Origin: Tachypleus tridentatus
Lineage: Eukaryota; Arthropoda; Merostomata; Xiphosura; Limulidae
DNA length: 64,000 bases
Direction of reading: 5' to 3'
Assembly: GCF_004210375.1 (NCBI RefSeq)
Contig: NC_134837.1
Location: 156,405,310 to 156,469,309 of the forward strand
A model generated the notes under the pieces. It was not told where the DNA came from and made no database searches. It saw only the letters and a program-made list of their open reading frames with translations. Of the stretch, positions 48,278-59,476 are shown one piece after another; position 1 is the stretch's first letter, and every line of letters starts with the position of its first letter. A program made the position numbers and the translations under genes.

Positions 48278-48524
48278 ATTTTAGGCGTTATTCTACGTGA
48301 ACAAAAACTTTTCTCACATGACACTAAATGCATGCAAGTTTTAAGTATGTTTTACCGATAACATAGACGCAGAACGTTACTTGTAATTCATCTGGGACGC
48401 GTTGAGATTCTCTGTAGTGTTATATTTTGTCAGCGTTATATTTTAAAACGCATAGGATTTATAAATTATCAACTTTCGAAACGTCGTAACTTTCAACCGA
48501 CTAACACCAGTGTTTTGAGTAGTT

Positions 48525-48530
48525 TTTATT
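48525..48530 (-). promoter_or_regulatory. Candidate poly(A) signal
   Basis: AATAAA on the minus strand, 356 bases past the stop codon of the exon at 48886-49013. Suitable position for the 3' end of that gene. Confidence 0.35.
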
Positions 48531-48885
48531 GATTGTGTAGGAGAGGAAGGGAATCATAGAATTCACTTTCTTGATTTTAAAGTATTTCTACTCGGTTATA
48601 TACATTCAGGGTTCAGATGTGCCGTGTATAGAATAAAATATATTTGACCAAGACAGAAAAATGTATTATACCTAAACTTTCAATAGACAATCACGATCTA
48701 CACGGGTAAAAAACTATGAAAAAGTTTCACAGATTATTCAATGTTAAATCTCCATATCCCAGTAGTCTTCTTATTTAGTTGTCATCACTTACCCTGTAGA
48801 GAAATTGTCCAAATAGGAGATAAAGTAGGATAAAGAAAACTTTTATGGTATGTTATTTGCGAAGATATTACTCCTAGCTTCTTTC

Positions 48886-49013
48886 TTACAACTTCAATTC
48901 ATTAGCTAAAGTAGCGTCGAACGACGCATTTCCTCCATATAGAACTCCTGGTGTTGAGACTTCAGGCGTGGAGATTTGGAAGGCGCCAGTGTATGCTGTC
49001 TCATCCCGTAAAT
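48886..49013 (-). CDS. Last coding exon of an unidentified multi-exon gene
   Basis: Minus-strand exon with acceptor ttaatagttactatgattacag (AG at 49015-49014), then AT completing a split codon, then 41 codons and TAA at 48888-48886. It encodes DLRDETAYTGAFQISTPEV, STPGVLYGGNASF and DATLANELKL at the C terminus. The Ser/Thr-rich text suggests a flexible tail; the Leu-ending terminus could be a PDZ ligand, but that is speculation. The required preceding base is G (G|AT = Asp), supplied by the exon at 50514-50669 if its GTGTGT donor is used. I do not recognise the family. Confidence 0.55.
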
Positions 49014-49015
49014 CT

Positions 49016-50513
49016 GTAATCATAGTAACTATTAAAGGAAGAAGCTATGTCAAATACCGAGAAAAGTTTACAGTCCAAGTAAAGGATATGTAGATAATCG
49101 AGATTTGTCCTTGTGTCCGTGACACGAATTGGAAGTATCATATTGCTTTAAAAAGCTCTTATAAAGCTAAGAGTAATGGAGTTTTGAGATGATGTTATCA
49201 GTGAACAGTCGCTTCTGGATATTTGCAAAAAGAAAGCAATATTATTCATTCCATTTTTGTTTTAGCAGATCACTTGTATTCCCAAAGTCGAGTTCATTTT
49301 CAGGAATGAAACGTTAGATTTGTAGCATGCATAAACTTCTAAAGTATGTATTGTACAACTTAACCTTCCTGATTCTTTTTATACAAAACGTAGTTTCTTG
49401 TGCATTTTGTTTATATTATACCAATAATAGAATGCATGTTCAGACAGTTCTAAAGATATAACAACATCAGACTAGGCTGTTGGCAAAGCTGTTCCAAGAT
49501 TAAACCATTTGTACATCAATTCGATCTCAACAAATAATTTTTTTTTTATCGTAGACTGATATTAAACTTTATATGAATATGGTGTATTGTGTGTCGGAGA
49601 TAACCAGAGAGAGAGATTCTCCCATGCTTACATTATTCAGGCATTTGCCAACAACTGCTAAAACCTTTGGGCCTATATGCTTACACAAAAGTATAAAAAA
49701 GAATAAACATAATACACGTGTATTTAACACTGAATTGTCATGTAGTTTGAACTTTTTTCTATAATCCAGTTCTTGTTATTTTAGTTTTATATGTACAGAA
49801 TAAAGTGATGATTACTTATTACTACTATAGTGTTTCTTGGAGACCTGGAGTGTTGGGAGTTGCATTAATCCTCAAAAATTACAGAACCGATAGTTTACCT
49901 GAAGACATTTGTTAAAATAAATCTTTTAACTTTATCTCATCATCTTTGTTTCTTTTTATACAAAATATTATAAAGACATCATCACAATGTTTTTGAAGAG
50001 GTAATGGAGTTTCTCGTCTGTGAAATAAGCTCTTTGTTTCTACTACATTTGGAAACCAAATATACACAGTTTACTAAAATGTACACACACACACACACAC
50101 ACACACACAGGCGTTTAGTAAGTAATTTTTAAGAATATTTTCCAGACGAAAGATAGGGTACAAGGGGTTACAGTGTTTACTGTTAAAAAAACTAACTCCT
50201 CAGCTGTATTTTCTACCTAATGCAGCATATTTATTGTCCTAGTGTAGTAATTTCGTGACTTAAAACGTTATTGATAAATTATTCCTTGCTTTAAATGTTT
50301 CAATATGGGAAAATTATTTCAAAACAAAACCGATGTCGATAGTGTTTTACCAACATGACAGTATCTTTATGAAGATACCAAATCTTGTAAGATGACAAGA
50401 AAAATTATGGATTTAGGATTTAGTACAAACTGTTACCAGAAACGTATTTGGTGGATGAAAGATGGGTTTGAAGGTTAAAAATGTCATATTGCAGTGTTAG
50501 TTGCTTTACACAC
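49016..50513 (-). other. Intron of the unidentified gene
   Basis: Intron inferred from flanking exons. It contains a (AC)n microsatellite at 50083-50109 and no recognisable SINE. Confidence 0.45.
50083..50109 (+). repeat. (AC)13 microsatellite
   Basis: Uninterrupted AC repeat of 27 bases. Confidence 0.97.
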
Positions 50514-50669
50514 CCATCTGTCTGATCTGACCGCTTGCTCTCGGAAAATATGATAAAAGAACGTTAGGATCTCGATCAGATTGTGCGCATGCGTTGCCCA
50601 TTATATCCGGGATGCTGGAAAAACTGTCGTGATTTATATCGTGATCCTTTTTATCGTTGAGAGCAACAA
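50514..50669 (-). CDS. Internal coding exon of an unidentified multi-exon gene
   Basis: 156-base minus-strand exon. Acceptor: gcaatattctaattttatcag, with a branch-site-like ttctaat, AG at 50671-50670. It opens with TT, completing G|TT, followed by 51 codons and a final G. It encodes VALNDKKDHDINHDSFSSIP, DIMGNACAQSDRDPN and VLLSYFPRASGQIRQM. The donor is ambiguous because GGTGTGTAAAG offers three GTs; the first (TGG|GTGTGT) keeps the downstream frame open. The next two would give phase 0 (also open) or a quick stop. Acidic and Asn/Asp-rich, no recognised domain. Codon content and the absence of AT-driven residues argue for real coding. Confidence 0.6.
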
Positions 50670-51806
50670 CTGATAAAATTAGAATATTGCATTTGATTTT
50701 CTGTGTGGAACTTCTCTAACTTATCGGTTATTCTCGTAAACAAAACTTTAGTGCGACTTTTTCCCGATAGATCATACCAGTGTTAGGTGAAATAAATTTC
50801 GAAACAAGAAAAATTGTGATGAATGAGGTTTGAAAGTAGGAAACTATTTTACAATGTTGAGTTTGTAGAACTTAGTTCTATTTATATTTATTTAAAAACT
50901 TGATCTTTTATATATTTTATATAGAAAAGAAGTGAAAGAAATACATCTACTTCATTTACAAGTGAACTCGCAAATATTCAAGATGTTCACGTACTGAGTT
51001 GATGGAGATTGTCATCCAGTTTCATAAATATCCTACAACCAAAAGTGTACAGTTTTTATATTTCATTCCACGGTTTAGTGATCATGTTTTTTGATCTAAA
51101 CACGATAACTGTATTGCTTTTCCATTGTTATACGAATAATAAAATGTCTACCAACATAACACTTTAGTTATAATACACTTCTTATAGTCATGTTATATTT
51201 ATTTTCGACACAACCTGCCTCTTTCTTACTATTAAGTTATCACATTCAATATACAGCCTATTCCCTTAATTAATAATTTATTAGTCATATTTTACTGTAT
51301 TTAGTTAGTTGTGTAAAATACCTCCCTTCCTAAAACATCAGTTGTATTTTTCTAGCTTGCAACACGTTTCATAACATTCTTCTTATTTCTAAAGCATTAG
51401 ATGTAATTTACAACTCGTAAATGCTTTGTATACAACTTGATGTCTGGAACCACTATGGGTAGGAACTAATAACGTACCATTTTAATCAAACAATTCTAAT
51501 TTATAGTTTAGTTAAATAGAAGTGCAGGTTGACCTTATGGTAGAAATCTGAATTCCGGAGCTGGCAAGCCAGATTCAAATCCATGCAACATGACAGAATA
51601 TTCCCTTCATTCTAAACTGTGACGCCATTATAAGACTGGCAATCAGTTCCTTAGCATTGATATGTAGTAGGGTGTTACTGACTGGCTGCATTTCTTCTGA
51701 TTTGTTGTTGAAAATTAGGGACGACTGCAGATAACATTAATAGATGACTTAAAAACGAATGCAGATAGCTTTCATAGTTTCTTCGTAAACATAAATAAAT
51801 ACTCAC

Positions 51807-51856
51807 CAAATGACGGTGTTGAAGTTCCCGATGCACGAGTCTGATTTTCGGCATGA
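51807..51856 (-). CDS. Internal coding exon of an unidentified multi-exon gene
   Basis: 50-base minus-strand exon between acceptor ataaaattatttcacag (AG at 51858-51857) and a consensus donor TTTG|GTGAGT (GT at 51806-51805). It carries T, 16 codons (HAENQTRASGTSTPSF) and G; the G joins the TT of the next exon as Val. Both splice sites are strong and the phases fit on both sides. The text is Ser/Thr-rich like the later exons. Confidence 0.6.
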
Positions 51857-51895
51857 CTGTGAAATAATTTTATAAAGATAAATCATTTAGCATAC

Positions 51896-51974
51896 TTTAT
51901 AAAGGGTCCAGGTATTCTTGTTGCCTTGCATGCATTCTTTTCTGCCTCCATCTCATCGCTTGTATGTCTAGCTA
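51896..51974 (-). CDS. Tentative upstream exon, 39-bp intron downstream
   Basis: Minus-strand acceptor gttaattagttcattacag (AG at 51976-51975), then TA and 25 codons (ARHTSDEMEAEKNACKATRI, PGPFI), then AA before GTATGC. The phase fits the next exon (AA|T = Asn). The implied intron, 51895-51857, is only 39 bases, shorter than most animal introns. So this may instead be an alternative end: without splicing the frame stops four codons later. The peptide looks like real coding sequence. Confidence 0.4.
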
Positions 51975-52011
51975 CTGTAATGAACTAATTAACATCTTTC
52001 TTTTCCTATAT

Positions 52012-52190
52012 GGCTCGGCATGGCCAGGTGGTTAACGCACTCGACTCGTAATCCGAGGGTCGAAGGTTCGAATCTCCTTTCAGCCATGGGAGCGTTATAA
52101 TGTTACGATCAGTCCCACTAGTCGTTGGTAAAATAGTAGCCCAAGTGTTAGCAGTGGGTGGTGATGACTATCTGCCTTCACTCTGGTTTT
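52012..52190 (+). mobile_element. SINE-A, internally deleted and 3'-truncated
   Basis: Head ggctcggcatggccaggtgg with intact A box, B box AGGTTCGAATCTCC, then a jump directly to tttcagccatgggagcgtta, then agtgggtggtgatgacta and ctgccttcactctggtttt. The 'accaaacatgctcgcc' block is missing. Within the proposed long intron. Confidence 0.87.
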
Positions 52191-52597
52191 GTAACTCAGA
52201 TTTCAAGCATACATATGAAGAAATGAGAGAATATTACTAAGTACAGTACACTTAAACACTTAAGTTAAATCGAAAAACAAATAGTTATGATACTTAGGAA
52301 TTTTAACTTAACTCTTATAACGTTATTTTCTAAGCTAGTAGCGATCTAACAAAATATTTAGGACTTATGTTGTTCTAACGCAAAGCTACACAATGGGGTA
52401 CCTTTGTTTTGTCCACTGTACAAAATTGAACCTCGAATTTAAGTTGATATAAAGTCGCGAAAACTACCGCTGACAAAGGAAAAGAGTAAGGTTGCAAAAC
52501 TGCCGATTATAATCATTCATAAATCAGGTATGATCTTAAAAAAACAAATATACTCTTCTACGTTATTTTCTCAAAACAAAACATGACATACCAAACG

Positions 52598-52723
52598 ATT
52601 GTTGTTTTAAATTAAGCACAAAGCTACTCATTGGGCTATCTGTGCTTTACCCACCGCGGGTATCGAAACCCGATTTTTAGCGTTGTAAATCCGCAGACAT
52701 ACCGCTGAGCCACTGGGGGGGGG
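52598..52723 (-). mobile_element. SINE-B (B2 type), full length, 11-bp duplication
   Basis: Flanked by CATACCAAACG at 52587-52597 and 52724-52734. Plus strand runs tail (gttgttttaaattaagcaca, aagctactcattgggctatc) through cgggtatcgaaacccg to head (ccgctgagccactgggg). Direct proof that SINE-B moves as a unit of about 125 bases. Confidence 0.93.
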
Positions 52724-52734
52724 CATACCAAACG

Positions 52735-53210
52735 TATTTGCCTCGATAGTTCTTATAAGAAAAGGCAGCAATTCATCCCAAATGCCATGTCGCTACTTGA
52801 ATGTAAAGAATGTGGCGCCATCTGTACCTACGAAACTGTCCGACCAGCACATTCGGGACATCCAAAAAGATCGTCGAGAATAAATCCCATTTATAAATCA
52901 TGATGTATATTAAAGCATGGCATACCGACTTCTCTTTGCTCTATTATCTTGGGCGTTCAGGTTAAAAATAATGACTTCTTTGGAAGGAAAGTTAAGCAGG
53001 TTATTTAGTATCAACACAAACTGGAAACGAACGGGCCTTTTTATTAATTTAGTTGCTATGTGTCTTTTTATAATGGTGCTAGAAATGTGAAATTAACCAT
53101 TTATAACCTTTGAAGCATAGCCTGTCTGGAGTAGCACCCATGTAACCTTTCTCCGTCTCTTGACAATTTTCGTGTGCTTAAGTATTTCTGTAACTGATTT
53201 ACGACATTTC
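52735..53210. other. Intronic/intergenic stretch, no supported feature
   Basis: A GC-richer patch at 52800-52890 gives a short minus-strand frame before a GTACAG donor but has no AG acceptor upstream, so no exon is called. Confidence 0.35.
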
Positions 53211-53213
53211 TTC

Positions 53214-53492
53214 GTTTTGTTTGTTTTGAATTTCGCACAAACCTACACGAGAGCTATATGCGCTAGCCGTTCCTAATTTAGCAGTGTAAGACTAGAGGCA
53301 AGGCAGCTAGCTAGTTATCACAACCCACCGCAAACTCTTGGGCTACTCTTTTACCAACAAATAATGGGATTCACTGTAAGTTATAACGCCACCACGGCTG
53401 AAAGGACGGGCATATTTGGTGTGACGGGGATTCGAACCCGCGACATCAAATTACGAGTCGAGTGCCCTAACCCCCTGGCCATGCCAAGGCCC
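53214..53492 (-). mobile_element. SINE-A, full length
   Basis: Plus strand: ttttgtttgttttgaatttc, gcacaaacctacacgagagc, caactcttgggctactcttt, gcatatttggtgtgacgggg, attcgaacccgcgac, ending ctggccatgccaaggcc. A 4-base ctag repeat expansion lies inside. A minus-strand frame at 53381-53653 is partly this repeat. Confidence 0.9.
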
Positions 53493-55228
53493 CTCTTATT
53501 AAGAGAAAAATCGATTTTATTGAGATAAATGCCAAAAATAATTAAACTTAAGTACAATATACTGATTACCCCAGATATTTTAATTTTTGTTTTTCTAAAT
53601 TTAACGATGACCCCAAACAATTCCATAAGAGTATAAAAGGTTTCACAATACAAACAAAAAATATAACAGTTAATTGGTTGATTATTCCAATTTGAAGTGT
53701 TAATTTTACACCAAAATGATATTCATTGTATCATTCCGTTTAGCCGTTTCTTCAGAAATACATTAATAATAATTACATTAAATAAGTGTCGCAATAACAT
53801 AAAATATGACTGTTCATTCAAAGAATTCAGATCTAAAAGATTCTTGTCGCAACTGAATAGGCTGCCCTGTGATTAAAAGGAGGAAGGCCATAACAAAGAA
53901 TCGTACGAAGCTATTTGGTCAGAATAAATGACAGATGAATAACCTAACACCTACTTTTATTAATAGTATCTTAATGCTAACACATATAACTATTCCGTTT
54001 CATATACTTGTATATTTATTACTGTATTTGTTAATTTGAACTAACTGTAATTAAAGAGATAAGTACTCCATATGAAAGGTCAAAAAGAAGCGTTCCATGA
54101 GATAATAGATAGAACTGTAGCAAACTGTTTAATAATACAGTAGACGCCACCAGATAGGTTGCGAAATATACGAACAGCAGTGTGTATGAGACAGAGAGAC
54201 TTGTATAGATAAATTCACAAATACCGTTGGAACAGATGATGTGTCACTAAGAAAAAAGAATCGACGTAGACACAAAAAATATTACACACCCAACACTCTG
54301 GTTAGCACAGCCTAATGAGTTTCACATTCTCAACATTTTCCTTGCATCTGGGGCCGTTTGCAACGGCTCACTTCCCGGCAGGATTGTCAAGCTTCTATGT
54401 CACATGCAATGAGAAACGAAGATCGCGACCCACACCCCGAAAGCTACCAGTATAAGGGAGAGCAACCCTCATAATTCTATCAACCTCTGTCTCAGAAAAA
54501 AAAACCCGCCATAGGCTTATTTCTTTTTCCCATTTTCTGTAGGAAGAAACGGTTGACATGCCTACAGGCTATTTATATAAGTACACTACTCATAAACTGT
54601 AAGTTAATATGTCCCTTTCAATCATCCTCACTCGTTTTCTATCTCCAGACAGACAGCCCACTCTATGCGTGAACTTTACGTTGTTTCAAAAACATTACAA
54701 TTTACCAGGAATAAGCTTCACATCTATCACCAGAACTGTTATCCATAGGTCAAGAGTTTCAAATCATGTGCGTAACTTGACAGTTCATATTAAACGTATG
54801 TTACATGAAATGGCAATCCATGCCGTAAGAGTTTGTTTTGACGTCTGACCTGAAACATATTTATTACGAGTTTACAAGCAAGGAGCGTCTTTCAGTGTAT
54901 ACTGCTAGTAAAACAAGAAATGGTATAATAACTAAAAATGCCATTAACAGTTACGTTCGTACATACATAAAACTTGATCTTAGAACTCTATAACTGTTTT
55001 ATATATCAAAACAATTAACGAATCGCAAAGCAAGAATTACTTGTACGAATCAGTGTATTATTTGTATTAAATGGTTAAAACAAAACAAAGTGACTGTTTA
55101 AAGTTCACATAGGTCTGATACTGACATGTTTATAACATATCTATTAGTCCGTAAAGTTCAAGAACATTTTACAAGTATCGCTTAAGTTGGTAAAATACTG
55201 TTAATGACTGATTTTATAAAGCTGTACA
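53493..55228. other. Intronic/intergenic stretch, no supported feature
   Basis: A GC-richer patch at 54340-54460 and an open frame at 54609-54848 (+) have no recognised motifs or matching splice sites. Confidence 0.35.
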
Positions 55229-55240
55229 GGTAATGTAGTC

Positions 55241-55517
55241 TGTTTGTTTGTTTTGAATTTCGCACAAAGCTACTCGAGGGCTATCTGTACTAGCCGTCCC
55301 TACTTTAGCAGTGTAAGACTAGAGGGAAGGCAGCTAGTCATCACCACCCACCGCCAACTCTTGGGCTACTCTTTTACCAACGAATAGTGGGATTGATCGT
55401 CACATTATAATGCCCCCACGGCTGAAAGGACGAGCATGTTTGGTGCGACCGGGATTCGAACCCGCGACCCTCGGATTACGAGTCGAACGCCTTAACACGC
55501 TTGGCCATGCCGGTTCT
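55241..55517 (-). mobile_element. SINE-A, best-preserved full copy, 12-bp duplication
   Basis: Flanked by GGTAATGTAGTC at 55229-55240 and 55518-55529. Plus strand: tgtttgtttgttttgaattt, cgcacaaagctactcgaggg, cccaccgccaactcttgggc, tactcttttaccaacgaata, ggattcgaacccgcgaccct and cggattacgagtcgaacgcc, ending ggccatgccggttc. Suitable as a reference copy for the family (277 bp). Confidence 0.96.
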
Positions 55518-55739
55518 GGTAATGTAGTCAGTTAAACAGAGTTAGTTACAAATAAGATAAGAGACTTCAATAGTTATCATGTTGAGCTGATATAACACAG
55601 CAAATGGTTGAGGAAACAAAATGATTAATTTATATCTTTCAGAGCACTATTACAATAAGTAATTTTGACTGGAAACGAAGTGCTACATTCTGCATAGAAC
55701 GGATCCAAAATTGTCTGTCATTCCAGATATGTTTCCTGA

Positions 55740-55850
55740 TGGGTCAGTAGTAAGCTTAGTCTTACGACGATAAAATCCAGAGTTCGATTCCTCGCAGTGG
55801 ACAGAGCGCTAACAGTCTATTGTACAGCTTTACGCTAAAACAAATAAACA
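55740..55850 (+). mobile_element. SINE-B
   Basis: Head gggtcagtagtaagcttagt, B box AGAGTTCGATTCCTC, linker gtggacagagcgctaacagt, tail attgtacagctttacgctaa followed by aacaaataaac. Complete. Confidence 0.75.
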
Positions 55851-55971
55851 GAATAATTCTGACAGATATGAAGTGATTTTATAGCTCGATATTTTTCAGG
55901 ACTCCGATCACATTTGAGAACAAACGGCAAAGGTCACGACATTTTCTACCAGTAGAAATGCCATGTCATAC

Positions 55972-56051
55972 GGCCCTGCATGGCCAGGTGTTTAAGACAC
56001 TTGACTCGTAATCTGAGGGTCGCGGGTTCGAATTCCCGTAACACCAAAAGC
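55972..56051 (+). mobile_element. SINE-A head only (tRNA-like part)
   Basis: Covers ggccctgcatggccaggtgt, ttaagacacttgactcgtaa, tctgagggtcgcgggttcga, then attcccgtaacaccaaaag, and ends there. It has both Pol III promoter boxes but none of the body. Either a truncated copy or a tRNA-like insertion; the short A-rich end hints at a separate retroposed transcript. Confidence 0.8.
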
Positions 56052-56372
56052 GGTGTAGTGTCATCCTAGAATTGATTTAAATCAAACAATCTAACACGTG
56101 TATCTCAATAATTCTGATTTTGTTTACAAAGTAAGTCTTTTGTGTGAGTATATGTCGTTTCTTTCGATCTTTTGAGAGCTCGTTAGGAGTAAGTTTAACG
56201 CTTTTATACAATTTACTTGTTATTTGTACAAGTAAACTAAATATTTATAAGTGCTATGTTATTGTTTGTAGATAGGTTTTCTCGTAGACAGTTTCATTAG
56301 TTATATAAAATAGGATATTCTTTTTACAGGTAGCTAGTTACTAGTTATTTTGACTGTTGTTTTTAGATAGCA

Positions 56373-56628
56373 GGCCCTGCATGGCCAGATGGTTAAGGCA
56401 TTCGACTCGTAATTTGATGGTCGCGGGTTCGAATCCCCCTCACATCAAATATGCTCGCCTTTTCAGCCGTGGGGACGTTATAATGTGACGGTAAATCTCA
56501 CTATTCCTTGGCAGTGAGTGGTGATGACTAGCTGCCTTCCCTCTGGTCTTACACTGCTATATTTGGGATGACTGGCGCAGATAGCTTTCGTGTAAATTTG
56601 CACGAAAATTCAAAACAAATAAATTTTC
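56373..56628 (+). mobile_element. SINE-A, full length
   Basis: Head ggccctgcatggccagatgg, B box GGGTTCGAATCCC, catcaaatatgctcgccttt, gatgactagctgccttccct, ggcgcagatagc, tail gcacgaaaattcaaaacaaa. The head variant ggccctgc is shared with the fragment at 55972. Confidence 0.9.
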
Positions 56629-57770
56629 TGTAAATAACGATTTGTACTTCTTTTTCTTTCAGATATTTTGAGTAGGTTTTGTTAATTCATTTGCAAAGTA
56701 ATCACGTGATTGTCTTTCAGTCTGAATACGTTTAGTGGGGAAGAGAAAACTTGCAGTTTTATTTGTCAAACTGCAGACAACAAGACTGTCTTGTGAAATT
56801 TACCGTTGAAACATGTGATTCAAAGCCGCCGAAAATACAGAATTACTGATATAACCAATCGTTAGATCTCTCCTGTACGAGTACAGTTGGAAGTACCAAA
56901 ACTAGTTATTCGGTATACGATCTTTGTGCGAATTACGTGTGGCAAAAACTTGAATACTATTGGGGACAATTTCGTGCGTGGTTTTTTGGTTACCAGTGCA
57001 ACGTACTTTCGCGCTAGATTTTTCAGTAAATGCGTGAATATATGCTAGTTCTATCCAGCATTGAAACTTCATGGTTTGTTTAACAAGATAATGTTATTCA
57101 CAGAATGATTTCGGGCTATTGTTATATTACAAAATAACTACTGTTCGTGTTCGAAAATGGTTGAAATCGTTATGATGGCAAGAAAATGTGTGCAATGTGT
57201 GATGCAAGCAATATAGAATTCAGATTATTATTAGTTGAAACTACATTTCTTTATAATTTTCGTTCTTTCTCTGTTTGTTAGATGAGAGTTGTTCCGTTTT
57301 GTTATTCATTTATAAGTATTTTTTTTCCGTAAAGAATTGGTTTAGTTACTGATGTCGTAATATTATTATAAAAAAAAAATTAAAATGCTTCACAAAAGTG
57401 ACTGTGTAGGTTTTTGTACCGAGACATCTCTTTTCACATTCCGTGTATTGCCCTTATTATGATTTGTAAATGACTGATTTTAAATTAATTATAATTACGC
57501 TTACTATATCTAGCACCATAACAGTTGCTGTTCATGCAATTTGGTAATATACCTGACGAGTCCTGATATTGGATGGAGGGTCTGATCGGTACTGGATATA
57601 GTACACATAGTGTGGTTGACATATTTATATATATCCTAGGTAAGGGTGACCATGTATGCGTAGATTTGCATATTTGTTGTATGGTTCTGTTCGTTGAGAA
57701 AGTTGCACAACAAAATAATTAATAAAACTGATAAGAAGACTACAGTGAAGTCAGCTATGAAATTGTCAAC
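56629..57770. other. AT-rich intronic/intergenic stretch, no feature seen
   Basis: No repeats or supported exons. Confidence 0.4.
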
Positions 57771-57772
57771 TA

Positions 57773-58285
57773 CCGTATTTCCCAGTGTCGAAGACGCAAT
57801 TTTTTCCCCAAAATAAATCTAAAAAATGTACTCCGCGTCTTCCAGTCCGAAGATTATGTTGCTCATAGGCCTAAACCTAAGCCTAGAGGAAGCATTTCGA
57901 TACTGAACAGTAAGTAATTCAACCCCTCTATATGAGCTAGAATGAAGTGTATAACAAAACAAAATACATAAACAATGTCACCGTACATATGATGCTGTAA
58001 TACCGGTACTCTTTTTAACTCCTCAGACTTGGAATAACGTTATTACTGTTAATAATACAGATATTATGGTTGTAATATAAGATATATACTTTCAAAGGTA
58101 GATATGATAAGCATATAGCTCACAAAAACGAGAAGTGGGCAAGAAGAGTTATGTACCGTAAGTCACTAAACAATCCACGAAACGTCTTGGTAAGATTGGT
58201 GGAAATTTTGCGACTTTATTCTTTTGTTTATATTTTAATTTAGCTAATCAAAATGGGGGTGCGTCTCTGACGCCAGGAAATACGG
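57773..58285. mobile_element. 513-bp MITE with CCGTATTTCC ends
   Basis: Left end CCGTATTTCCCAGTGTCGAA then GACGCAAT; right end reversed CCGTATTTCCTGGCGTCAGA then GACGCACC. That is about 28 bases of imperfect inverted repeat, flanked by TA on both sides (57771-57772, 58286-58287). The interior is non-coding. Repeats starting '(ta)ccgtatttcc...agacgc' are common in animal genomes; I am not certain which superfamily they belong to (ISL2EU-like is my guess). Confidence 0.8.
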
Positions 58286-58287
58286 TA

Positions 58288-59438
58288 TATTTATTGTTCA
58301 GACGATGGTTTTAGGTGGAGAGTGAGGATTTATTTGAACTTTATTCCCCTTTTGTAGTGGAGAAAGAACGATTCGAAATGCTAGAGTAGATCTTCATCAG
58401 GATTAGATGAGGATCTGATGTACAGTATTATCAAACTAGTTTCTAAACTGTTACGAATAAATGAAGTTTGTTACACAGTCCTATGGAAATACATACTCTA
58501 AAAAGGTGCGACTTCACATACATACTTGTGAGAATTCACACTACTTGTATGTTAAAAGCAAGTCAGTCAACATGCATATCAGTACTAGGCCTTCTCCGCA
58601 GTCTTCTGTGGATCTAGTAATAACTTCAAACGCTAAAAGAAATTGAAACAAAATTAATAGTTAAATGTTACCTTGGGGTTAATATGATTCAAAGAAGAAA
58701 ACGAAGTTTGTATAGGGGTAAATAGAAAGCTTCACCAGTAGTATAAGGTATTCTTACTCTTATGTTTGTTCCAGATTGGTCTGAAAAACGTTAAAGAAAG
58801 AATAAAAAAATTCACCGTAATGTTTTTTTTTCTTCATTTGCTGTTTTAATGTATCTTGTTTGCCGTTATTTTTCATTATGCAAAAAAGTCAATTTCTGGT
58901 TAACATTAGTACATTAAAATAATAATGATTAACAAAAGTAATCGGCGATATCGTTTCTATAACTTCCACCAGCGTCATTCGATTTGAAGGTATCCGTACT
59001 ACGCGTAGTATTAAACGTCACATTCCTTCATTCGGTTCACGTACACTGCTATCGACCTCTTCGCTCAGCTTAATCACTTGCGGCATCTATCATCACAGGC
59101 GTCGCAAGGCACTGATACACGGGGCCAGTGCCCCGATTCTACTTGACAGTGCCTCGAATTCCCAGTTGGTGTCTTGAAAAATGTGAATAAATAAACCGTG
59201 TTAGATATTGTACAGAAACGCTAAATAAAATCAGGTGTCCATGGTCCCAGCCCTGAATATTTTAAATACGTAGCGACGGTTCTGGCTGTCAAACTCCTAA
59301 CTTTTAATCCGATTTGTTATTCATTTAAAGTCGGTTTTAGTAGGTGGTAAGTTGACTTTTTTTATACCAAATTTCATCAAAAGTCTTTAGGCAATTCCTC
59401 AACAAATTGTAGTACCAGACAGGCAAGTGGACAGCTAT

Positions 59439-59440
<2 letters not shown>
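58288..59440. other. Intronic/intergenic stretch, no supported feature
   Basis: A GC-richer patch at 58970-59150 includes a 42-base minus-strand segment (starting ATGCCGCAAGTG) between AG and GTACGT, but it does not fit the phase of the exon chain. Confidence 0.35.

Positions 59441-59474
<34 letters not shown>
59441..59474 (+). repeat. (CA)17 microsatellite
   Basis: Uninterrupted CA repeat of 34 bases. Confidence 0.97.

Positions 59475-59476
<2 letters not shown>

Noticed and set aside
52800..52910. Exon before a GTACAG donor (minus strand), one frame with CPEC
   Set aside because: No AG acceptor upstream of the open part, and the CPEC frame has a stop just before the donor.
59030..59080. 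42-base minus-strand exon starting ATGCCGCAAGTG before GTACGT
   Set aside because: It does not fit the phase of the nearby exon chain and no partner exon was found.
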